Made by a program: the position numbers and the translations under genes
Source: Pseudomonadota bacterium
GTDB taxonomy: Bacteria; Pseudomonadota; Gammaproteobacteria; Burkholderiales; Burkholderiaceae_B
Direction of reading: 5' to 3'
Assembly (NCBI GenBank): GCA_021793095.1
Contig: JAJYTK010000069.1
Coordinates: 1 to 6,055 of the forward strand
DNA: 6,055 bases
Shown: in pieces, positions 1-4,942 of the stretch
How positions within the stretch are numbered: the first letter of the stretch is position 1
Layout: each line of letters starts with the position of its first letter
The notes under the pieces: generated by a model
Told to the model about the DNA's origin: nothing
Databases searched by the model: none
Seen by the model: the letters and a program-made list of their open reading frames with translations, nothing else

Positions 1-32
1 CCCCGCTACCTACAATTTATGTAATAGGCTAA

Positions 33-61
33 TTGTCTGCCAAAACTTTTATCAATATGTT
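33..61 (+). promoter_or_regulatory. Candidate sigma-70 promoter of the lyase-racemase-carrier unit
   Basis: A -35-like TTGTCT (33-38) and a -10-like TATGTT (56-61) are separated by 17 nt; each matches the consensus at 4 of 6 positions. The expected transcription start falls near 68, inside the palindrome at 59-79. It is the best-spaced pair in the short upstream region, but both boxes are weak, as expected for a promoter needing an activator. A TACAAT at 11-16 is an alternative -10 box whose -35 would lie outside the window. Confidence 0.35.
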
Positions 62-79
62 TTTGAAACTTTCGAAAAC
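59..79. promoter_or_regulatory. 21-bp near-perfect palindrome, putative operator
   Basis: Arms GTTTTTGAAA (59-68) and TTTCGAAAAC (70-79) flank one central C; nine of ten positions pair, the exception being T64 opposite G74. The element lies between the candidate -10 box and the Shine-Dalgarno at 83-88, over the likely transcription start, where a repressor would act. As RNA it would be an A/U-rich hairpin just ahead of the ribosome binding site. No T-tract follows, so it is not a terminator. The binding protein is unknown. Confidence 0.45.
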
Positions 80-94
80 AAAAGGAGGAAGGTT

Positions 95-1135
95 ATGCAA
101 CTATCACGTTTCCCGCGGCTACATTTTGCTCATTTGCCCACTCCGCTAGAGCCTATGGAACGGTTAAGCAAACATTTGGGTGGCCCCAACCTCTGGATTA
201 AACGAGACGACTGCACGGGCTTATCGACTGGCGGCAATAAAACCAGAAAACTGGAGTTTCTGGTGGCGGATGCGCTGGAAAAAGGCGCTGATACGATCAT
301 CACCCAAGGCGCCACCCAAACGAACCATGGCCGACAAACTGCCGCGATTGCTGCCAAGCTTGGACTGGAATGCCATATTTTATTAGAAGACAGGACCGGA
401 CGTACCGATAGGGACTACTGCTATAACGGTAATATTTTGCTCGATCAACTCCATGGCGCTCATCTTTCAGAGTATCCCGGTGGTACGGATATGAATGCAA
501 AGATGGAAGAGCTCAGTGCTCAGTTGCAGGGCCAAGGTAAAAAGCCCTATGTAATCCCTGGCGGGGGTTCTAACGAGGTGGGTTCATTGGGCTATGTGAG
601 CGCCGCCTTAGAAATTCTTTCTCAAGCCGAGGCCAAAAACCTACGCATCGATCATGTGGTTCACGCCACCGGCAGTGCCGGCACACAAGCCGGGTTGGTG
701 ACCGGTTTTGCAGGCACCAACAGCCAAGTCCCTGTGTTAGGTATCGGTGTACGTGTCCCCCAAGAGACTCAAGAAAACAATGTCTACAATTTGGTCAAAC
801 GCATTTTGGGGCATTTAGATTTACCCACAGATTTAATCCCGCGCGAAGCGGTCGTGGCTAATTGCAACTATGTGGGCGATGGTTATGGCGAGCCGACCGA
901 AGGAATGGTAGAGGCCATCAAGCTATTGGCTGAATACGAGGGCATTTTGCTAGACCCCGTCTACTCTGGAAAAGGGATGGCCGGATTAATTGATTTGATT
1001 CGCCAAGGCCATTTCAAAAAGGGCGAAAATGTCGTCTTTATCCACACCGGGGGTAATGCGGGCTTATTTAGCTATTTAGAGACCTTTTCCCTGCCCGACT
1101 ATCGCGCCCAAACTCGCGCTCAAACGGGGTCTTGA
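95..1135 (+). CDS. cuyA: CuyA-type L-cysteate sulfo-lyase / D-cysteine desulfhydrase (PLP enzyme)
   Basis: This 346-residue cytosolic PLP enzyme belongs to the tryptophan-synthase-beta fold group containing ACC deaminase, D-cysteine desulfhydrase and CuyA. CuyA splits L-cysteate into pyruvate, sulfite and ammonium; D-cysteine desulfhydrase gives pyruvate, sulfide and ammonium. The PLP lysine is K49 in [10 protein letters not shown]. The phosphate-binding [10 protein letters not shown] is at 191-200 and conserved tyrosines are Y264 and Y290. S291 and T318 occupy the positions where ACC deaminases carry Glu and Leu, so ACC deaminase is unlikely. The stretch near 92-121 ([18 protein letters not shown]) recalls CuyA more than DcyD, which is why I use that symbol; the substrate is not proven. 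Oddity: the usual QSNH(V/A)R motif reads QTNHGR (T76, G79). The start has AGGAGG at 83-88, 6 nt upstream. The length is full for the family. The racemase gene follows after 23 nt, suggesting an operon. Confidence 0.82.
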   Translation: MQLSRFPRLHFAHLPTPLEPMERLSKHLGGPNLWIKRDDCTGLSTGGNKTRKLEFLVADALEKGADTIITQGATQTNHGRQTAAIAAKLGLECHILLEDRTGRTDRDYCYNGNILLDQLHGAHLSEYPGGTDMNAKMEELSAQLQGQGKKPYVIPGGGSNEVGSLGYVSAALEILSQAEAKNLRIDHVVHATGSAGTQAGLVTGFAGTNSQVPVLGIGVRVPQETQENNVYNLVKRILGHLDLPTDLIPREAVVANCNYVGDGYGEPTEGMVEAIKLLAEYEGILLDPVYSGKGMAGLIDLIRQGHFKKGENVVFIHTGGNAGLFSYLETFSLPDYRAQTRAQTGS

Positions 1136-1158
1136 ACCGTCAAGATAGGGGGTGAATC

Positions 1159-1872
1159 ATGACTGAACCCATTGTTGGAATCATTGGCGGCATGGGACCC
1201 GAAGCCACCATCGAACTGATGCAGCGCATCGTGTCTAAAACCCCCGCCGCTGATGACCAAGATCATATTCATATGATTGTGGACAACAATCCCAAGGTGC
1301 CCTCTCGGATTCAAGCGCTATTAGAGGGCACCGGCGACAATCCCGCGCCTGTTTTAATGGCGATGGCCCGACGACTCGAGCAGGCAGGGGCAGATTTTCT
1401 GGTCATCCCCTGCAACACGGCGCACTATTATTGGCCAGACATCCGCCGTTCGGTTGGCATCCCCGTATGGCATTTAGTGGATTTGACCCTACAAGCAGTT
1501 AAGAAAGATCTACCCAAAAACAAACAAACGATTGGGCTCTTGGCTTCGCCCGCCTTGGAAAAAATTGGGCTTTATCAGCACGGATGCGATAGGCAGGGCT
1601 TGAGCCTGCTCTACCCTACTGAAAAAGAAAAACAATTAGAAGTGATTCGTGCGGTGAAAAAGGGGCGACATACCGCTAATCATATCGCCACCCTGAATGC
1701 ATTGGCCGCACAGTTAGTCGCGTCAGGGGCTGATGCCATTGTCCTTGGCTGTACTGAGTTTTCCATCTTGCATCAGGAAATTCAAGCCTCTGTACCGGTG
1801 ATTGATGCGATGGAGGTCTTGGCCGATGAGATTTTAATTGCCTGCAAGGGCGAGCCTTTTAGCGAAGCTTAA
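1159..1872 (+). CDS. Asp/Glu-type cofactor-independent amino-acid racemase
   Basis: A 237-residue cytosolic protein of the aspartate/glutamate racemase family (RacD/YgeA type), full length for the group. It begins with the glycine-rich GIIGGMGPEAT (7-17), and the conserved DNNPKVPSR (42-50) follows. The two catalytic cysteines of the two-base mechanism are both present: C85 in PCNTAH and C198 in LGCTEF. Such enzymes invert the alpha carbon of Asp, Glu or other amino acids without PLP; substrate cannot be read from sequence. The start is supported by a GGGGGTGA ribosome binding site (1148-1155) close to the ATG. It lies 23 nt after the lyase gene, so the two are probably cotranscribed. I infer that it supplies the enantiomer the lyase accepts, for example converting D- and L-cysteate, an aspartate analogue, or D-/L-cysteine. 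It could instead be a general racemase with an unrelated role. Confidence 0.85.
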   Translation: MTEPIVGIIGGMGPEATIELMQRIVSKTPAADDQDHIHMIVDNNPKVPSRIQALLEGTGDNPAPVLMAMARRLEQAGADFLVIPCNTAHYYWPDIRRSVGIPVWHLVDLTLQAVKKDLPKNKQTIGLLASPALEKIGLYQHGCDRQGLSLLYPTEKEKQLEVIRAVKKGRHTANHIATLNALAAQLVASGADAIVLGCTEFSILHQEIQASVPVIDAMEVLADEILIACKGEPFSEA

Positions 1873-1976
1873 AAAAAACAAAAAAGCCCACACCCGATCA
1901 AAAAAAGGACGACTTAATAGAAATAAATAAAACGTCCCAACAACAATCCAAATCTTATTTTCTTAGGAGACATGAC
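1873..1976 (+). other. A-rich intergenic gap between racemase and carrier genes
   Basis: This 104-nt stretch contains three A runs (1871-1878, partly from the stop codon; 1880-1885; 1900-1906) and is otherwise AT-rich. I find no convincing terminator: GGACG (1907-1911) and CGTCC (1933-1937) could pair but only over 5 bp with a 21-nt loop and no following T run. I also see no good promoter. The carrier gene may therefore be transcribed by read-through, or from a weak promoter I cannot identify; the A runs may bend DNA. Confidence 0.4.
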
Positions 1977-3401
1977 ATGAAAGAGTTTGGAGAAAACGCA
2001 GCTTATCGAGATGAGGATCTACCCCGTCTCGAAATGTACGGCGGTCCTTGGGCCGCTTTAATTCCTACTTTAGTGTTTATTTTAGTTTTGGTCTGGCTGT
2101 CCGTGTATGAGAGAGCAAGCATCTCAGGTTTTCTAGTCGGGGGCTGGTTGGCCTTGGCCATTGGGATGTTACTGGCAAAAAATCGCCGGCAGTTTTCTGA
2201 TTCAGTCATTCGGGGCCTGTCCGATAAAACCGGCGTGGTCGTCATTGCTGCATTTATTTTTGCTGGGGTATTCGGCGCCCTACTGTCTAATAGCGGTTTA
2301 GTCGATGGATTGCTGTGGGTGGGCTTAGAGCTAGGCGTCACTGGGGCAGCTTTTGTCTCCTTGGCTTTTGTTTTGACCTGCATTTTTGCCACCGGTGTGG
2401 GTACCAGTGTGGGTACTTATTTAGCCGTACTGCCTATTTTATATCCCGCCGGGGTAGCGCTGGGGGCAGACCCCACCATCTTGGCCGTTGCTATTTTAGC
2501 GGGCGGTAGCTTTGGGGATAACTTGGCCCCTATTTCTGACAGCACCATTAGCTCCGCCTACACCGCACAGGCAGAAATGGGGGATGTCGTTCGGACCCGA
2601 TTACCGCTCACTTTGGTATCCGCGCTGGGCTCACTGATCGTTTTTGCACTTTTTGGTGGCGGCGGCGAAATCACTCATACCCCTGATGAATCAAGTGTCG
2701 GCCCCCTAGGATTAATTATGTTAATCCCCTTTATTGTGGTCGTCGGTCTGGCGATGGCAAAGCGTCATATCATTACCGCATTAATTTGGGGCAGTATTAT
2801 TGGCCTCATTATTGGCTTAATCACCGGCCTAATGAGCCCCACAGAGCTCTTTTCTTTACCCGCAGAAAGAGGGGGGAGCACCGGGATCATCGAAGATGGC
2901 ATTACCGGGGTGTATGCGCCCGTGGTGTTTGTGCTGTTTATTTTAGCCGTGGCCCAGTTACTCAAGGAAAGTGGTTTGATGGGCCTTATTTTATCCTCAT
3001 TGGAAAAAAGAGCGGCAAAAGATGTTAAAGGCACCGAATTATCTATTTTTGGCATCACATTGTTATTTACGGTACCGCTTGGTGCCAACGCCCCCGCTAT
3101 CCTTTTAGTGGGCCCCACCATTGGGCGCCCATTGGGTGTGCGACAAAACCTAGCGCCGGCGCGCATTGCTAATCTGATGGACTGTGCAGCCAATACTATT
3201 TTCTATGTGCTGCCTTGGCACAATGCGGTCATTGTGTGGTATTCGACACTGCTGATTATCTCGGATCGCCATGACATTTTTGCACCTTCCATTGGCAGTG
3301 CCTTTCTGAACCCCTATGCCTGGATTTTAATTCTTGTCATGCTCTTTTCAATTTTCACAGGCTGGAATCGTAAATACGCTGCCCCAGTATCCAGCGTCTA
3401 A
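1977..3401 (+). CDS. NhaC-family Na+/H+ antiporter-like membrane carrier
   Basis: A 474-residue inner-membrane protein with roughly 12 hydrophobic segments, starting about 25-42, 50-68 and 86-106 and ending about 446-462. The signature GGSFGDNLAPISDSTISSA (177-195) with its acidic D181 and D188 is characteristic of the NhaC family. A glycine-rich TGVGTSVGTYL (139-149) and NAPAILLVGP (371-380) in the second half also fit. Known members exchange Na+ for H+, and some family members move organic acids with the ion (for example malate/lactate exchange by MleN). I infer, from position behind the lyase and racemase, that this one may carry their amino-acid substrate or a product; simple Na+/H+ exchange remains possible. 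The start at 1977 is preferred because AGGAGA (1965-1970) lies 6 nt upstream. The ATG at 1972 is too close and runs into TGA after two codons, that TGA overlapping the real start. Confidence 0.8.
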   Translation: MKEFGENAAYRDEDLPRLEMYGGPWAALIPTLVFILVLVWLSVYERASISGFLVGGWLALAIGMLLAKNRRQFSDSVIRGLSDKTGVVVIAAFIFAGVFGALLSNSGLVDGLLWVGLELGVTGAAFVSLAFVLTCIFATGVGTSVGTYLAVLPILYPAGVALGADPTILAVAILAGGSFGDNLAPISDSTISSAYTAQAEMGDVVRTRLPLTLVSALGSLIVFALFGGGGEITHTPDESSVGPLGLIMLIPFIVVVGLAMAKRHIITALIWGSIIGLIIGLITGLMSPTELFSLPAERGGSTGIIEDGITGVYAPVVFVLFILAVAQLLKESGLMGLILSSLEKRAAKDVKGTELSIFGITLLFTVPLGANAPAILLVGPTIGRPLGVRQNLAPARIANLMDCAANTIFYVLPWHNAVIVWYSTLLIISDRHDIFAPSIGSAFLNPYAWILILVMLFSIFTGWNRKYAAPVSSV

Positions 3402-3434
3402 ACACCAGACTCATCACAGCCGTTCACTATAAGT

Positions 3435-3477
3435 AAGCCCTAAAGAGGGGATGCTACCGCCAACCTCTTTAGGGCTT
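3435..3477. terminator. Bidirectional hairpin between convergent genes
   Basis: Arms AAGCCCTAAAGAGG (3435-3448) and CCTCTTTAGGGCTT (3464-3477) pair perfectly over 14 bp around a 15-nt loop. It lies between the carrier stop (3401) and the regulator stop (3540), which face each other, so it can end transcription from both sides. T runs after the stem are short on both strands, making it an imperfect intrinsic terminator, but its strength and position fit that role. Confidence 0.75.
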
Positions 3478-3539
3478 GCGTCACAGCATCACAGTTTAAA
3501 TCAGCCCAAACCCAATCTGCCTCGAGAGCATCCCAAGAC

Positions 3540-4457
3540 TCAAACAAAAAACTCTTGCTGGTACTGCTCAAATAAAGGCCAGATTTGTGCCACATAAGGA
3601 TTATCGTTTTTTTGGTTGCGATAGATATAAATATCCAGCACCGCGCTCTCTAAATCACAATCTAGGATTTCGAGCAGACCTGCATCCAATTCACGCTGGA
3701 CCAATGTCTTGGGCAACCACCCCATCCCTTTGCCCTGCAAAATCATTTCCTTAATCCCTGCGGTAAAGGCAGACTCGCACACCGTTTCGGCAGTATAGTT
3801 TTCTAGCAAACTTGATAAGCAATAATGCCTCACGATGCGGCCCAAGGCACTATCATGTGGATAGTTAATCAGTTTGACCAAGCCCGAATGGCCTTTTTGG
3901 GCTGCCAATAAGCCGCTAATCGCCGGCACTGCTACTGGCACAAAGAGCTCTTGGCCCAAACACAGACGATGCGTATCCGCTGGATAAGGCACCAAAGCAT
4001 CCCCTTGGGGCTTAAAACACAGCATCAAATCGGCTTGCCCACTATTCAAATGACCAACGCATTGATCAAAATTCCCAGCCTTTACCAATAATGCCTCAGT
4101 ATTCGCCAATCGATGGGTTTGCAATTGCTGCAACAAAGCCGGCAAATGCGTGATCATTAGGGTATGTTGCATTGCCAAGGTAATTTTGGTGTCACCAAAA
4201 GCATCGGCACGTATTTGATTGCGCAATTTTTGGGCACTGCCCACCAGATCGCGCATATCATCAGCAAAGCGATAGGCCGAAGGCGTCAATTCTATGCCTT
4301 GGGGATGGCGTTCAACTAATTGCACCCCTAACCAAGCCTCAAGCCGACCGATGCGACGTGAAAAAGCAGGTTGGGAAATATGGCGCCGACGTGCTGCGCT
4401 ACTGAACGAGCCCTCTTGAATTAACGCGAGAAAATCTTCGATCCAGCCTAATTTCAT
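3540..4457 (-). CDS. LysR-type transcriptional regulator, HypT/YjiE-like
   Basis: A 305-residue DNA-binding regulator of normal LysR length. The N-terminal winged helix-turn-helix spans about 1-62, with SFSSAARRRHISQPAFSRRI (17-36) as recognition region, followed by a linker helix (about 62-88) and an effector domain (about 90-300). Several stretches recall E. coli HypT (YjiE): QPAFSRRI, HLNSGQADLM (136-145), LINYPHDSALGRIV (196-209) and KGMGWLPK (243-250). HypT reacts to hypochlorite and influences cysteine and methionine genes. In my remembered alignment, the HypT methionine before its SELL segment is F231 here, so oxidant sensing need not be shared. The gene converges on the lyase-racemase-carrier unit and is a plausible regulator of it, perhaps sensing its substrate; this is inference. 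The ribosome binding site is weak (AGG at 4466-4468, 8 nt upstream on this strand) and overlaps the inverted repeat at 4461-4485. Confidence 0.85.
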   Translation of the reverse strand: MKLGWIEDFLALIQEGSFSSAARRRHISQPAFSRRIGRLEAWLGVQLVERHPQGIELTPSAYRFADDMRDLVGSAQKLRNQIRADAFGDTKITLAMQHTLMITHLPALLQQLQTHRLANTEALLVKAGNFDQCVGHLNSGQADLMLCFKPQGDALVPYPADTHRLCLGQELFVPVAVPAISGLLAAQKGHSGLVKLINYPHDSALGRIVRHYCLSSLLENYTAETVCESAFTAGIKEMILQGKGMGWLPKTLVQRELDAGLLEILDCDLESAVLDIYIYRNQKNDNPYVAQIWPLFEQYQQEFFV

Positions 4458-4460
4458 GGC

Positions 4461-4485
4461 AATAACCTATTTAATGAGGGTTATT
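4461..4485. promoter_or_regulatory. Inverted repeat AATAACC-N11-GGTTATT, putative LysR operator
   Basis: Two perfect 7-bp arms (4461-4467 and 4479-4485) are separated by 11 nt, the spacing typical of LysR-type binding sites. The element begins 3 nt from the regulator's ATG and ends next to its -10 box, covering the expected transcription start; this suits negative autoregulation, which is common for LysR proteins. In a transcript starting upstream, the same arms would fold over the weak ribosome binding site, so translational control is an alternative. Confidence 0.5.
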
Positions 4486-4486
4486 T

Positions 4487-4492
4487 ATTATA
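4487..4492 (-). promoter_or_regulatory. -10 box of the LysR-type regulator gene
   Basis: Read on the - strand this is a perfect TATAAT, 29 nt before the start codon. No good -35 box lies at 16-18 nt; the nearest TTAACA is only 13 nt away. The predicted transcription start is near 4480, giving a short leader of about 23 nt. Confidence 0.5.
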
Positions 4493-4517
4493 GGCTTTCG
4501 CTTTGTGTTAAGGATAT

Positions 4518-4554
4518 GAAGAAAGAGGAAAAAAGAAAGGAAAGAGAGAAAAAA
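4518..4554. other. 37-nt uninterrupted homopurine tract
   Basis: Every base on the + strand from 4518 to 4554 is A or G, so the - strand carries a polypyrimidine run between the tRNA 3' end and the regulator promoter. On the - strand it begins with TTTTTT directly after a small CAAT-CCCCC-ATTG hairpin (4557-4569), which may act as a weak terminator for the tRNA transcript. Confidence 0.6.
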
Positions 4555-4592
4555 CACAATGGGGGATTGAGTATTTTTCTATCAAAGCGATG

Positions 4593-4667
4593 TGGCGCGC
4601 CCGCCAGGAATCGAACCTGGACCAAGAGCTTCGGAGACTCTTATTCTATCCATTGAACTACGGGCGC
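4593..4667 (-). tRNA. tRNA-Arg (anticodon CCG)
   Basis: Reading the - strand gives a complete 75-nt cloverleaf including an encoded CCA (4593-4595). The acceptor arms GCGCCCG (4667-4661) and CGGGCGC (4603-4597) pair fully, with discriminator G at 4596. The D stem GTTC/GAAT has an 8-nt loop. The anticodon arm spans 4625-4641 with loop CTCCGAA, placing CCG at 34-36 (+ strand 4632-4634), which reads CGG codons. The variable loop is TGGT, and the T arm CCAGG-TTCGATT-CCTGG is perfect. The acceptor stem is the same as in proteobacterial tRNA-Arg(CCG). Confidence 0.96.
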
Positions 4668-4676
4668 AAAGTGGCT

Positions 4677-4706
4677 ATTGTAGCGTAAAAACATTCGGTA
4701 TGTAAA
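4677..4706 (-). promoter_or_regulatory. Promoter of tRNA-Arg(CCG)
   Basis: On the - strand TTTACA (4706-4701) and TACAAT (4682-4677) each match the sigma-70 consensus at 5 of 6 positions and are 18 nt apart. The -10 box ends 9 nt before the mature tRNA 5' end, leaving a leader of only a few nucleotides. Confidence 0.65.
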
Positions 4707-4741
4707 AGGATTCAAACAAGCCCACCCTTTGTGATGATGCG

Positions 4742-4770
4742 CATACATTCCCGCTATTGTTCGCTATAAT
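4742..4770 (+). promoter_or_regulatory. Candidate promoter of the cytochrome gene
   Basis: A perfect TATAAT (4765-4770) has a poor -35 (CATACA, 4742-4747, 3 of 6) at 17 nt. The expected start near 4777 would give a leader of about 165 nt before the cytochrome ATG. AATAAT at 4860-4865 is a nearer -10-like box without a usable -35. Confidence 0.45.
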
Positions 4771-4875
4771 TAGCAGTTGCTTGCAAAGAAAGGCGGACCT
4801 ACCCCATTTGGCCTGACATCTCGGGCATAGATAGGCTAAACTTTGCTTGCGAGCTTTCTAATAATACAACAGAGG

Positions 4876-4911
4876 GTCTAGCAGGCGTAGGCCACATAAC
4901 AAACGCTAGAC
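4876..4911 (+). promoter_or_regulatory. Dyad in the cytochrome leader
   Basis: GTCTAGC (4876-4882) and GCTAGAC (4905-4911) are perfect 7-bp inverted arms around a 22-nt spacer. It lies in the untranslated leader, 31 nt before the ATG. It is too widely spaced and lacks a T run for a terminator; it may be a leader hairpin, an operator, or chance. The rest of 4668-4942 holds the two promoters described and no gene that I can see. Confidence 0.3.
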
Positions 4912-4942
4912 TAGAGCAAAACGACTACGCAGGATCCGATTT

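Noticed and set aside
1907..1937. GGACG/CGTCC as a terminator between racemase and carrier genes
   Set aside because: Only 5 bp, a 21-nt loop and no T run; too weak to call.
2003..3193. Long - strand ORFs (129 and 142 codons) opposite the carrier gene
   Set aside because: They are antisense to a clearly conserved membrane protein, show no recognisable domain, and follow from its codon use.
4456..4656. 66-codon + strand ORF ending in a segment with ARNRTWT
   Set aside because: Its C-terminal half is the antisense translation of the tRNA-Arg gene, a well-known false protein, and the rest covers the regulator promoter and purine tract. It has no ribosome binding site of note.
4593..4667. tRNA-Arg as integration site of a mobile island containing the left cassette
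   Set aside because: The tRNA 3' end does face the cassette, but I found no second copy of its 3' sequence in the window and no integrase or other mobility gene. Sequence beyond the window would be needed.
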